In this document: one piece after another, positions 53,290 through 61,837 of the stretch
How the letters are laid out: every line of letters begins with the position of its first letter
How positions within the stretch are numbered: the stretch's first letter is position 1
Origin: Paenibacillus albidus
GTDB taxonomy: Bacteria; Bacillota; Bacilli; Paenibacillales; Paenibacillaceae
DNA length: 64,000 bases
Direction of reading: 5' to 3'
Assembly: GCF_014644435.1 (NCBI RefSeq)
Contig: NZ_BMKR01000002.1
Location: 62,001 to 126,000, forward strand
Notes under the pieces: generated by a model
Seen by the model: the letters and a program-made list of their open reading frames with translations, nothing else
Told to the model about the DNA's origin: nothing
Databases searched by the model: none
Program-made: the position numbers and the translations under genes

Positions 53290-54336
53290 TCATGCGTCCA
53301 ATACGGCCATCCGCTCCAGTAGCTTGAGGGCACTTAGCTGGCTGCTCAGCGGAATAATATCGCCGGGCGCCTTCGTCCAGTCTGTTCCGAACAATGCCTG
53401 CTCCGGCGATTTCCCCCTGTCCCATAGGACCGACGCATTCTTGTGGAGAAAAGCGGCCGCCTCCCCGTTTTCCGCATGAGCTGCGGCCAATTCACCTGCG
53501 TACCGGACCAGAATTCCTTTGAACAGGCCTGCATCCCCGGCCCCCTCATCCGGCAGTGTGCCCCCAGGCGGAACTGCAAACTCCCGGGCCGCTACCTCAA
53601 AAGTCCGCCCAGCTTCATCCAGATAGGCCGGATCCTGCGTAATCCGGTACAGTTCAATCGCTGCGCCTATATAAACACCCTGATTATAGGTATACTTCCA
53701 GTCGGTATCGATCTGCCCATCCCCGGTACGGTTCATCCCATCCCAGACAAACCCCGTCTTCGGGTCTACCAAATGCTCCTTTTGCCAGTTGTAAATCTTA
53801 TGGGCCCATTCCAAATCCTGCGTGTCACCAAAAGCCTGATACAGGCGTGCCGCAAGAATAACGGCTGGTGCATTGGCCGGGGTGTTCTTGTAATCCAGCT
53901 GCGATTTCTGCCAGGCAATGCCGCCGCCCATGTGGCTGTTCCAGCCGGTTCGGATATCCTTCCACAGTACAAGTGTGGTCTGTTTGTAAAGTTCCTCACC
54001 CGTAGCCTGGTAAGCACGGAGCCAAGCCAGAGCCATCCACTCCATATCATCATAAAGCCCGTTTTGCCATACGCCACCGTTGCGGCGAAGAAGTCCTTCA
54101 TGCAATGCGGCCAGACGCTTCGAATAACGGCTGTTTGTTGTCCGCAGCAGTCCATCCACCAGGACATCCACGGCGTGCGCCATCCACCAGTAATGAAATA
54201 TAGTGTTGCAGTCCCCGCCTGGACAAGGTGTCTCTATGTTGTACATCCCAAGCGCTTCATTCCAGAACATTGAATCCAGCGCCTCCTGCGCCTCGTCCGC
54301 TCGTTCCTTCCATCGTTCAAGCTCCAATTGCTCCAT
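53290..54336 (-). CDS. GH76 glycosidase without signal peptide
   Basis: 348 residues, GH76 barrel with catalytic Asp pair in NGLYDDMEWMALAWLRAYQ and GGGIAWQKSQLDYKNTPANA. It lacks secretion signals and binding modules. GAGGAAAGCAA precedes the ATG. It is a paralogue of the following gene with the same length and motif order, 40 bases apart. Together with the transporter genes directly upstream it suggests that fairly long oligosaccharides are imported and cut inside. Confidence 0.88.
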   Translation of the reverse strand: MEQLELERWKERADEAQEALDSMFWNEALGMYNIETPCPGGDCNTIFHYWWMAHAVDVLVDGLLRTTNSRYSKRLAALHEGLLRRNGGVWQNGLYDDMEWMALAWLRAYQATGEELYKQTTLVLWKDIRTGWNSHMGGGIAWQKSQLDYKNTPANAPAVILAARLYQAFGDTQDLEWAHKIYNWQKEHLVDPKTGFVWDGMNRTGDGQIDTDWKYTYNQGVYIGAAIELYRITQDPAYLDEAGRTFEVAAREFAVPPGGTLPDEGAGDAGLFKGILVRYAGELAAAHAENGEAAAFLHKNASVLWDRGKSPEQALFGTDWTKAPGDIIPLSSQLSALKLLERMAVLDA

Positions 54337-54377
54337 TTGCTTTCCTCTCTTTCGTTCTGGTCTGCGCCAATTTTCGT

Positions 54378-55265
54378 TTACCCTTTGATTCCGCTGAACG
54401 CGATACCCTGGACAAAATAACGCTGAAGTGCCAAAAACAATACCAGAATCGGCAAAATCGCCACCAGCGCACCGGCCATCATCGGCCCATAATCGGTCTG
54501 GAAGTTATAGGAGAACGCCTGCAGGCCCATCTGAATGGTCGCCTTATCCGGATCATTCAGCACGATCATAGGCCATAAAAAGCTGTTCCAGCCTGCCTGA
54601 AAGGTAAAGATACTTAGCGTAGCCAATGCCGGTTTAGTCAGCGGCAGATAAATCCGCCAAAAGATCATAAATTCACCGCAGCCCTCAATCCGTGCCATTT
54701 CCAGCATATCGCTGGGCAACGTCTGAAAAAATTGCCGCATAAAAAACACAGCGAAGGTCCCCGAAGCACCGGGCAGAATGATGCCCCAGAAGGAGTTCAT
54801 CAGGCCGTTGCCGCCGCTGCCAAAGATATCATTGCCGCCGATGAGGGGAAGATGCCGCATGACGAACACCGTCGGGATCATGGTTACCACCCCGGGAATC
54901 ATCATGGCTGCCAGCAGCACGCGGAACACCGGTTTGTTCAGCCTGAACTTCAGCTTCGCAAAGGCATACCCGCTGAGCGAGCCAAAAAACAAATTGGCTA
55001 ATACGCCGGAGACGGCCAGAACCAGTGAATTCCAGAAATACAAGGCAAACGGTACCGTCGTAAATGCCTTGCGGTAATGTTCAAAGTTCAGCTGGCTCGG
55101 AAACCACCGGATCGGCATTGCAAAGATCTCATCATTGGGTTTGAGTGAGGTGAGCACACTCCAGTAGAACGGCAGAAACATTACTATTGCAATAAGGGTA
55201 CATCCTATATAAAAAATGGATTTGCTTAAGCCCCGCTTCAATGCGGAATCGCCATTAACGCCCAT
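54378..55265 (-). CDS. Carbohydrate ABC transporter permease (MalG/CUT1 type)
   Basis: 295 residues, six membrane helices. The EAA loop is EMARIEGCGEFMIFWRIYLP and the C-terminus LQRYFVQGIAFSGIKG is the conserved MalG-like ending. GGAGGTTCAACGGGA precedes the ATG. It forms the importer channel with the permease encoded just upstream; substrate, by context, mannan-derived oligosaccharides. Confidence 0.92.
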   Translation of the reverse strand: MGVNGDSALKRGLSKSIFYIGCTLIAIVMFLPFYWSVLTSLKPNDEIFAMPIRWFPSQLNFEHYRKAFTTVPFALYFWNSLVLAVSGVLANLFFGSLSGYAFAKLKFRLNKPVFRVLLAAMMIPGVVTMIPTVFVMRHLPLIGGNDIFGSGGNGLMNSFWGIILPGASGTFAVFFMRQFFQTLPSDMLEMARIEGCGEFMIFWRIYLPLTKPALATLSIFTFQAGWNSFLWPMIVLNDPDKATIQMGLQAFSYNFQTDYGPMMAGALVAILPILVLFLALQRYFVQGIAFSGIKG

Positions 55266-55299
55266 TCCCGTTGAACCTCCTTTTCCTGATCAGGCCTCT

Positions 55300-56187
55300 C
55301 TATACAATAGGCTCTTCCGCTTTGGTGATCCGCATATTTATAAGCGAGAAGATCAGAATCGCCACGGCAAGCACAAAGGCCTGCGCCGAAGCATAGCCCA
55401 TTTGCAGCTGATTGAAACCCTGCTGATAGATCAGATAGACCGGTGTCTTGGTCACATTGGCCGGTCCGCCCTGTGTGAGTACAAATGCCTGGTCGAACAG
55501 CTGCAGTGCCCCGATAATGGCCATCGTGCTCACCAGGAAAGTAGTCGGACGCAGCTGCGGCCAGGTAATATACCGGAAGCAATCCAGTTTGTTCGCCCCG
55601 TCCAGCCGCGCCGATTCATACAGATAATCGGGGACGCCCTGCAGGCCGGCCAAATAAATGATCATATTGGAGCCTACCGATTGCCACAGCGTAAGCATCA
55701 CTATCGACAGCATCGCCGTCCGCGTCTCGGACAGCCAGGCCGGCCCGGTAATTCCTACGTAGGACAGCAGCCCGTTTACCAGGCCATATTCGGGATGCAG
55801 CAGCCAGATCCATACGGTAGCCGCAGCCACCGCCGAGGTAAGTGTAGGCAGGTAATACAAGGTCCGGAACCATTTGACCCCGCGCCACGCCCGGTTCAAC
55901 AATGTGGCCAGCAGGAGCGAGATTAGAATATTCAGCGGAACAAAAATAACGGCATACAAAAATACATTTCGGAACGTTTTCCACAGCAGGTCATCTTCGA
56001 TCAAACGCCGGTAGTTGTCAAAACCGATCCAGTCGTTTCTGCTCAGCACATCGTAATTGGTAAAGCTTAAATATAAGGCCATGATTACGGGAATGACTGT
56101 GAATACGGCAAACAGGAGCACTGTAGGCGTAATGAACAAATAAGCCATTTTCGCCTGGTGTTTCTCCAATTTTCTGATGGAAGCCAT
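55300..56187 (-). CDS. Carbohydrate ABC transporter permease (MalF/CUT1 type)
   Basis: 295 residues, six membrane helices beginning LFITPTVLLFAVFTVIPVIM. The EAA loop is YESARLDGANKLDCFRYITW. GGGGGG upstream of the ATG is the RBS. It partners the MalG-type permease and the binding protein on either side; no ATPase gene is present, so a shared MsmX-like ATPase is expected. Confidence 0.92.
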   Translation of the reverse strand: MASIRKLEKHQAKMAYLFITPTVLLFAVFTVIPVIMALYLSFTNYDVLSRNDWIGFDNYRRLIEDDLLWKTFRNVFLYAVIFVPLNILISLLLATLLNRAWRGVKWFRTLYYLPTLTSAVAAATVWIWLLHPEYGLVNGLLSYVGITGPAWLSETRTAMLSIVMLTLWQSVGSNMIIYLAGLQGVPDYLYESARLDGANKLDCFRYITWPQLRPTTFLVSTMAIIGALQLFDQAFVLTQGGPANVTKTPVYLIYQQGFNQLQMGYASAQAFVLAVAILIFSLINMRITKAEEPIV

Positions 56188-56261
56188 GTAGTTCCCCCCT
56201 CTTTTGTCCGGCTAAGTACTAGGATGACAAGGAGGCGAACCTCCCTGTCACCAAGAAGCGG

Positions 56262-57566
56262 TTACTTCACAACCTCGTTGTCCTTGAGCATCTTGTCTCC
56301 CTGTTCCTGGGCTTTCTTCAGCGTCTCTTCGATACTCTGTTTGTTCTGCTGGTGCAGTTGAAGGTTCGGTGCCAACGCGTCGGTCTCCATTACGGAGTAC
56401 CCCGGATGGCTGGGACGGATCTTGGCGAATTCAAGCGTATCCAGGAACGGCTTCCACTGGGGATCATCCTGAAAGAACGGGTCCTCCATAGAAGGCTTGA
56501 ACCCCGGCAGGTTGAGACTGGTTTTAGCCCACAGCAAGGCATTATCCTTGTTGGCTGTCCACCATTTGATGAATTCCCAAGCTTCATCATGATGTTTGGA
56601 GCCTTCCGGGATGACCAGCCCGAAGCCGCCCATTACACTGGCTTTGTCACCGTTCGGACCGGCCGGAGGCGGAACGATGCCGTATTCCAGGTCTTTACCG
56701 TATTTGTTGTAGGTGCTGAGCATCCACGGGCCCGAATAGAGCATCGCGACTTTGCCGGTTACAAAAGCATCCTGGCCTTCACCAAGACCCAGCTCAAAAC
56801 CAACCTTGTATACCTTGTTTTTGTTCATCAACCGCTCCCAGAACTCCAGCACCTGCTTCCCCTGCTCATTGTTGAAGTTAGTTTTGCCGTCCTCCGTGAG
56901 CATTGTGCCGCCTGCCTGCTGCAGATACATATTGAACAGTCCCAGATCCGCCATGGAGAAGCCCGCCACCTCAAGCTTGTCGCCATTCCACTTGGTCAGC
57001 TTCGCCGCTGCCGCCTCCAGCTCATCCCAGGTCTTGGGCGGCTGAAGCCCGGCTTCAGCCAGCAGCTTTTTATTGTAGAAAAGGGCACGGGCATCTACCG
57101 TAAGCGGGAGCCCGTATAATTTATCGTTGTAGGAAAGCTCTTTTAGTGATTCGCTGTAGAAATCATCTTTGGTGATCCCGTCACGCGCCAGATATTCATC
57201 CACAGGGTGCAATACATTTTTGGGTGCATAAAGGGAAGTACGCCAGCGGTCCCAGAACAGCACATCTGGAGCTCCTCCGCTGGTGGCTGCAGTCAGAAAC
57301 TTGGTGATCATATCCTGCTGGAGCACATATTTGACATGGATTTTATCTTGCGATTGATTAAAAGCATCCACCATGGTTTGGAACTGCTTCTGGCCTTCGC
57401 CGCCCCAATCTCCCCAAAAGACGAGCTCTGTCTTCTTCCCTGTAGTTCCTCCGCTGCCTGCTTCACTGTTCGGGCTTGTATCGCCATTCCCCGAACTTCC
57501 GCCGCAGCCCGATGCCAAAGCCGCGGTCATCACCAGCGACAGCGATGTAATCAACCATTTTTTCAT
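56262..57566 (-). CDS. Oligosaccharide-binding lipoprotein
   Basis: A family 1 sugar-binding protein of 434 residues. The start at 57566 (MKKWLITSLSLVM) has GGGGGGATAACAAC before it. Lipobox LASGCGG gives the lipidated Cys at about residue 21, followed by a Gly/Ser/Asn spacer. The mature two-lobed fold includes TWDELEAAAAKLTKWNGD and the closing GEGQDAFVTGKVAMLYSGPW typical of CUT1 binding proteins. It is the second gene of the mannan operon and should capture oligomannosides. Confidence 0.9.
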   Translation of the reverse strand: MKKWLITSLSLVMTAALASGCGGSSGNGDTSPNSEAGSGGTTGKKTELVFWGDWGGEGQKQFQTMVDAFNQSQDKIHVKYVLQQDMITKFLTAATSGGAPDVLFWDRWRTSLYAPKNVLHPVDEYLARDGITKDDFYSESLKELSYNDKLYGLPLTVDARALFYNKKLLAEAGLQPPKTWDELEAAAAKLTKWNGDKLEVAGFSMADLGLFNMYLQQAGGTMLTEDGKTNFNNEQGKQVLEFWERLMNKNKVYKVGFELGLGEGQDAFVTGKVAMLYSGPWMLSTYNKYGKDLEYGIVPPPAGPNGDKASVMGGFGLVIPEGSKHHDEAWEFIKWWTANKDNALLWAKTSLNLPGFKPSMEDPFFQDDPQWKPFLDTLEFAKIRPSHPGYSVMETDALAPNLQLHQQNKQSIEETLKKAQEQGDKMLKDNEVVK

Positions 57567-57609
57567 GTTGTTATCCCCCCAGAACATAATTTTGGAGAAT
57601 CAGAAAAGA

Positions 57610-58920
57610 CTAGCTTCGTTTCACCTGAATCCCGCAGTAGAACAGCAGGAACTCACAGAACATCATATTGGCCCAGGAGAACCATGGCCGTGTATATTCA
57701 TCCGGCTGATCCACATGGAAAGCTTCGTGCATAAAGCCCGTACCCCCGTCCGTCTGTTCCAGAAGGTCCAAAAGGAATTCCTGCTCCTCGCGTTTGGTGG
57801 AGGTCATCCCCTGGACGGCAAGAGCAATGGGCCAGATGTACATGCTAGGGGTGTGGGGACTGCCAATACCTGCTGCAGCCCTGCCCTCGAAAAAGTAAGG
57901 ATTGGCCTGGCTCAGAATGAGCCTGCGTGTATTGGCATACACCGGATCATTTACGTCCGCGTATCCCAGATAAGGGATGGAGAGCAGACTGGGAACATTG
58001 GCATCATCCATAATATTCACATGCCCCTGCCCATCCGTCTCATAGACATAAACAGGCCCGAATTCCGGGTGATCCATAATACCGTAGTGCCGGATTCCCT
58101 CCTCCAGCTGCTTGGCAAGATTGGCGGCCGTTTCTTCCAGTTCCGGATTGAAAAGTACCTCCCGTGCAATTTCGCATACATAACCCAAAACAACTGTAGC
58201 GAACATATTGGCCGGAACCAAGTAGCCATATTCACAGGCATCATCACTCGGACGAAAACCGGACCAGGTCATTCCGGTGTATGCCGTCAAACTCCCCTTA
58301 CCGCCGCGGACCAGTGTATCCGTCGCCGGGCAGTCAAGACGCTGAAACAAATAATTGGAATCGCTTTCATGATTCTGCTCTGTGGTCCACACTTCAAGGA
58401 TACGCCCTACTCCCTGTAGAAAAGAATCGTTGAACTGCGTGGTCCGTCCGGTGTTTTTCCACAGCAGATAGCTGAGCTGGATCGGGTAACAGAGTGAATC
58501 AATTTCATACTTCCGCTCCCAGATCCACGGGCTCATCTTCGTCAGATCCTGCTGATGCCCCTTCCCGTCCGCTTCCTCATTGAAAGCATTGGCATAAGGG
58601 TCAAGCTGAATACAGGAAAATTGACGCTCTACCAGTCCTTCTATCATGTCCGCTATATCCTCGTCTTCTGCGGCAGGGATCAGGAAGGGGCGGACCTGGG
58701 CGGCAGAATCCCGCAGCCACATGGCCGGGATATCGCCGGTGATGACAAAGGTTGTTCCATCCGGTTTGCGTTTGATGGTGGTGTTCCACGTGTTTGCCAT
58801 ACACCGCTCGAACATGTCGGACAATTTCGGACGATCCCTCAGCTTGTCGCGCACCTTGGCGGACAGCTGTTGTATTGAATCCGGTATTTCGCTTGTAATT
58901 TTCAGTTGAAGTACCCTCAC
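57610..58920 (-). CDS. GH125 exo-alpha-1,6-mannosidase
   Basis: 436 residues, no signal peptide. GH125 landmarks: [20 protein letters not shown] near the N-terminus, [52 protein letters not shown] and [20 protein letters not shown]. The family removes alpha-1,6-linked mannose from the non-reducing end without a metal. It is the first gene of the operon and, being cytoplasmic, should finish imported oligomannosides to mannose. The GTG at 58920 is the annotated start; the RBS (AGGA) is only three bases away, so the true start is uncertain by a few codons. Confidence 0.92.
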   Translation of the reverse strand: MRVLQLKITSEIPDSIQQLSAKVRDKLRDRPKLSDMFERCMANTWNTTIKRKPDGTTFVITGDIPAMWLRDSAAQVRPFLIPAAEDEDIADMIEGLVERQFSCIQLDPYANAFNEEADGKGHQQDLTKMSPWIWERKYEIDSLCYPIQLSYLLWKNTGRTTQFNDSFLQGVGRILEVWTTEQNHESDSNYLFQRLDCPATDTLVRGGKGSLTAYTGMTWSGFRPSDDACEYGYLVPANMFATVVLGYVCEIAREVLFNPELEETAANLAKQLEEGIRHYGIMDHPEFGPVYVYETDGQGHVNIMDDANVPSLLSIPYLGYADVNDPVYANTRRLILSQANPYFFEGRAAAGIGSPHTPSMYIWPIALAVQGMTSTKREEQEFLLDLLEQTDGGTGFMHEAFHVDQPDEYTRPWFSWANMMFCEFLLFYCGIQVKRS

Positions 58921-58933
58921 TTTCCTGGTTTAA

Positions 58934-58948
58934 TGATAAGCGTTTTCA
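58934..58948. promoter_or_regulatory. Possible cre (CcpA) site
   Basis: TGATAAGCGTTTTCA resembles the catabolite-responsive element (TGNAANCGNTNNCA) but has one extra base in the left arm. It lies at the predicted transcription start of the mannan operon, where a bound CcpA would block transcription. A second GAAAGCGTTTCCC core is at 59080-59092. Confidence 0.35.
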
Positions 58949-58953
58949 AAATT

Positions 58954-58982
58954 AGTATATTAGTATGTTATTGATATGTCAA
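58954..58982 (-). promoter_or_regulatory. Promoter of the mannan utilisation operon
   Basis: TTGACA (58982-58977) and TATACT (58959-58954) with a 17-base spacer, a near-consensus sigma-A promoter. Predicted start near 58947, 27 bases before the GH125 start codon. Confidence 0.75.
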
Positions 58983-58999
58983 TGTGTATTTTCCAAAAA

Positions 59000-59012
59000 A
59001 ATAATATATCAT
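59000..59012. promoter_or_regulatory. Operator half-site shared with the GntR-gene promoter
   Basis: AATAATATATCAT here is identical to 60647-60659 in the promoter of the regulator gene, where it is part of a palindrome. Here it stands about 18 bases upstream of the -35 box and the second arm is poor. Confidence 0.45.
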
Positions 59013-59374
59013 CTCGATGCCGACAGTCGTGCAAAGGTCCAGCAAAAAAGACAACATAAATAAGGCGCCCCAAAAGTAGAAAGCGTTTCCCTTTCGCTAA
59101 ATGAGTGCTGCCGGTCCAGTGTATTTTGTGCAGCCAAATCGCTCTGGTAGCGCTCGAAAGTTCATTCTGATGTATTTCGTACATCAAAAAATTTGAAAAC
59201 AGACGATTTCTGGGTTTTCTGCTTTTTCTGATGCACAAAATGCAGCAAAATCTCTAATTGGCCGGGTTTTCTACCAATCTGCTGCACAAAGTGCAGTCTA
59301 AACAAGCCTCGTCCCAATCAGGTACGCTGGCCCTCCTTATAATGCGTGCAGGTGAATGTTAAGACTCCAATAAC
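59013..59374. repeat. Intergenic region with GTGCA/TGCAC repeat motifs
   Basis: About 360 bases without an ORF. TTTTGTGCAGC (near 59126), ATGCACAAAATGCAGCA (near 59232) and CTGCACAAAGTGCAG (near 59281) are variants of one motif, in alternating orientation. CATTCTGATGTATTTCGTACATC (two parts, 59163-59185) adds an inverted repeat. Such clusters resemble dispersed intergenic repeats of Paenibacillus genomes. No function can be assigned. Confidence 0.45.
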
Positions 59375-59420
59375 AAAACGAAAGAATGCCCCATGCAGTC
59401 ATGAAACAGCTGCATAGGAC
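59375..59420 (-). terminator. Terminator of the GntR regulator gene
   Basis: On the minus strand GTCCTATGCAG pairs with CTGCATGGGGC, allowing G-T pairs, around an 11-base loop, followed by ATTCTTTCGTTTT. It lies 12 bases beyond the stop. Confidence 0.65.
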
Positions 59421-59431
59421 ATCCTTTCAAG

Positions 59432-60604
59432 CTAAAGTGACTTGCCTGGAGCAACAGGGCCGGTAGAATGGCCAAGCACCAGATGAGCGTCCAGCAGCAC
59501 CTTGTTGGGGACAGGCTGGCCGTTCATGATATTCAGCACGTTTTCTACAGCAATCCGTCCCATCTCCTCTTCATTCTGGCGCATATGCGTAAAGGAATAG
59601 CCACCCCCGAGATCCGTCGGCGGACTGTCGAAACAAATAATCGAAATATCCTCGGGTATGCGCAGCCCCAGGCGCTCCACCGCTGTTTTGGCTAGCAGCG
59701 CAATATTGTACTCAATGGCAAACAGTGCGGTTATCGAAGGATGGCTCTTTAGATGGGACACCAACCGCTCAAGATCATGCTCGATATTATCCGGATTGAA
59801 GAACTTGGGGAGCGTAGAGGTCAGGTCACTGACCCACAGCCCCTTATCGACCATAATTCCCCGCTGGGCGTGTGCTTGAATGAAACCCTCGATCCGGTCC
59901 TCTACCGCTGTTGTATCTACCGGCGGCGGGGACAGAAACGAAATATGGGTATGCCCTAGGTCAAATAAATACTCTGTACCTTCAAGCGCTGCTTTCATAT
60001 TATCGGAGCTGATGGATGCTGCGGCCACACCTTTGAGATGGCGGTCTACCAGAACCAGCGGAAACCGGGCAATCACCAGCTTCAGAATTTCTGCATTGAA
60101 ATATTCGCCCTGAGCCGGTAAAATAATCAGCCCGTCCACGCCCAGATTCAGCAGCTTCTGGATGGACTCTTCCTCATTCTCCGGAATGCCAAAGGTTCTG
60201 CGCAGCACCAGAAAGCTGTCATTATCCCGTGAAGCCTGCTCCATCCCGTAAATGAGACCTGTACCATAGCTGTTGCCGAAATCTGTAATAATGAGACCGA
60301 TGGTCTTTTCTTTGGAATTGATCGTGGAGGAACCCGCTGTAGAACCGGTCGATTCCTGGTCATGAGAGTCCTCGGACGGATCGGCGACAAACGAACCCCG
60401 GCCCGGCTTCCGGACAATCAAACGTTCGGCGGCAAGCATCTCCAGTGCTTTTTTGCTGGTAATCCGGCTTACTTTATAGGTTTCAGCCAGTTCTTTCTCG
60501 GAGGGAACCCGTTCACCCAGCTTGTAGCCTTGAGTAACGATGCTCTCCTTCACTTCATCAAAGATTTTCTCATACATCGGCTTGGAAGAAGTCGTTTCAT
60601 TCAT
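59432..60604 (-). CDS. GntR/LacI hybrid transcriptional regulator (AraR-like)
   Basis: 390 residues. A GntR-type winged helix lies at 1-75 (KLGERVPSEKELAETYKVSR, then GRGSFVADP). After a Ser/Thr-rich linker comes a LacI/periplasmic-binding-like sensor domain (about 105-385) starting TIGLIITDFGNSYGTGLIYG, with GVDGLIILPAQGEYFNAE and GYSFTHMRQNEEEMGRIAVE. This architecture is that of AraR-like sugar repressors. AGGAGCTAATGTTGTC precedes the ATG. It stands upstream of the mannan operon and shares an operator-like element with it, so it probably represses the locus until a manno-oligosaccharide binds. Confidence 0.9.
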   Translation of the reverse strand: MNETTSSKPMYEKIFDEVKESIVTQGYKLGERVPSEKELAETYKVSRITSKKALEMLAAERLIVRKPGRGSFVADPSEDSHDQESTGSTAGSSTINSKEKTIGLIITDFGNSYGTGLIYGMEQASRDNDSFLVLRRTFGIPENEEESIQKLLNLGVDGLIILPAQGEYFNAEILKLVIARFPLVLVDRHLKGVAAASISSDNMKAALEGTEYLFDLGHTHISFLSPPPVDTTAVEDRIEGFIQAHAQRGIMVDKGLWVSDLTSTLPKFFNPDNIEHDLERLVSHLKSHPSITALFAIEYNIALLAKTAVERLGLRIPEDISIICFDSPPTDLGGGYSFTHMRQNEEEMGRIAVENVLNIMNGQPVPNKVLLDAHLVLGHSTGPVAPGKSL

Positions 60605-60637
60605 GACAACATTAGCTCCTGATTTTTAATTTTCGAG

Positions 60638-60666
60638 ATTATACATAATAATATATCATGATATAT
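60638..60666 (-). promoter_or_regulatory. Promoter and palindromic operator of the regulator gene
   Basis: ATATATCATGATATAT (60651-60666) is a perfect 16-bp palindrome. TATAAT (60643-60638) is the likely -10; the palindrome covers the spacer and -35 region, the position of an autorepressor. Confidence 0.6.
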
Positions 60667-61069
60667 CACAATTGTCGATATTTACGGTCACTGATCAGCA
60701 AAAGCCCGCTTGAACGCATTCACTAGTATTAGACCGCCCCAATAAAAGAAACAGCGGCAGCCATGGACTTGAGAAGATTAAGTCCTAGGTTGCCGCTGTT
60801 GTCGTAAGAATTCCTTGATTTTACCGCTATTCGCAGTGGAAATTTGGGGACAGCTTATGCTTACGAGGCGAGCTTTCCTATGGAAAGCTTTAGGGCGGAC
60901 GCTACCCGCTCCTACAGTTCCAAAATTCCCCTCCGTTACTCTCACCTTGTTATTGCATTTTTCAGTTCATTCTATATAGTTACTTATTTTTATCCGGTAA
61001 CCCCTGTCTTTTTGGCCTATGGAGATAATGGTTCTGAATGAATAGAGACCGCCGAAAGCAAAGCCCCTA
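60667..61069. other. Intergenic region with long hairpin and repeat-like sequence
   Basis: About 400 bases. ACAGCGGCAGCCATGGACTT (60751-60770) folds with 60780-60799, nearly perfect, around a nine-base loop. On the minus strand it is followed by TTCTTTTATT, so it may end the ABC-transporter operon 270 bases downstream of its last stop. The stretch 60850-60940 (GGCGAGCTTTCCTATGGAAAGCTTTAGGG in two parts, with the palindrome AGCTTTCC/GGAAAGCT) looks like a dispersed Paenibacillus repeat. The plus-strand ORF 60844-61041 is not supported. Confidence 0.45.
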
Positions 61070-61828
61070 CTAGCTTAGCCGGCGTCTTTTTTCTACTTTT
61101 CTACCCTTGGACGGTTCTCTCAGTGTTCTGATCATCACCAGTGCAATAATCAACATCAGCAGAAGTATTAGAAAACAAAGAAAACGGTTATAAACAGTGC
61201 TGCCATCTTCCTGATAGTTGATGACTCCAAGACCCGCTGCGATGGGATAGAGATTGGTAAAGCCATGTCCGGAGGCAAAGATGCCCACAAAACCATAGAA
61301 AAAGGCAAAGCCTACTCCAGGCATGAATCCATTCGGCTTCCGGCTTGTAAACACGATAATCGGCAGAACCGCTATATATAAACACAAATGAATTCCGATC
61401 ATCTGCAGGAGTGTATTAAACATCACTCCGGCGGTTAATCCTGAAAATTGGCTGATCAGATGGACGAGCATGGTCAACAAAAAGCTTACAAAGCCCAGGA
61501 ATACAGCCAGCAAGCCAACCACTGCCAGTTTTCCAACCAGTAATTTTTGATATGTAACCGGAATCGTCCGGATGTTTTTCAAGGTGTCATCGGTATGTTC
61601 ACGGTTAATGATATAACCGGCGATCAAGGTGATGGTAGCCGGATATATCAAGCTGAGACTGTTCCACATCACGGAATTTGAAAAATTCACAAAAGTATTG
61701 GCTGCCCCTTCAGTGGCAGTATTCTCAAACCAGCTTAACAGTACGGTTAATACCATTGCCATAACGCCAACCCACAGAATCGAATAGCGTTTTAGCTTGA
61801 GCAGTTCGGTTTTTATTATTTTTTCCAT
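61070..61828 (-). CDS. ABC-2 type permease (Bcr/lantibiotic-immunity type)
   Basis: 252 residues with six predicted membrane helices, opening EKIIKTELLKLKRYSILWVG. The conserved first-loop segment REHTDDTLKNIRTIPVTYQK is shared with the sister permease and is typical of MutG/LanEFG and BcrB-like immunity permeases. GAGGGATTTCG precedes the ATG. It is the last gene of a three-gene operon (ATPase, permease, permease), probably giving resistance to a bacteriocin or peptide antibiotic. Confidence 0.87.
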   Translation of the reverse strand: MEKIIKTELLKLKRYSILWVGVMAMVLTVLLSWFENTATEGAANTFVNFSNSVMWNSLSLIYPATITLIAGYIINREHTDDTLKNIRTIPVTYQKLLVGKLAVVGLLAVFLGFVSFLLTMLVHLISQFSGLTAGVMFNTLLQMIGIHLCLYIAVLPIIVFTSRKPNGFMPGVGFAFFYGFVGIFASGHGFTNLYPIAAGLGVINYQEDGSTVYNRFLCFLILLLMLIIALVMIRTLREPSKGRKVEKRRRLS

Positions 61829-61837
61829 CGAAATCCC

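Noticed and set aside
53443..54273. Plus-strand 276-codon ORF
   Set aside because: Antisense shadow of a GH76 gene.
57373..58419. Plus-strand 348-codon ORF
   Set aside because: Antisense to the well-supported GH125 gene and the binding-protein start; no RBS and no family resemblance.
60844..61041. Plus-strand 65-codon ORF
   Set aside because: Falls in a repeat-like intergenic block and has no RBS.
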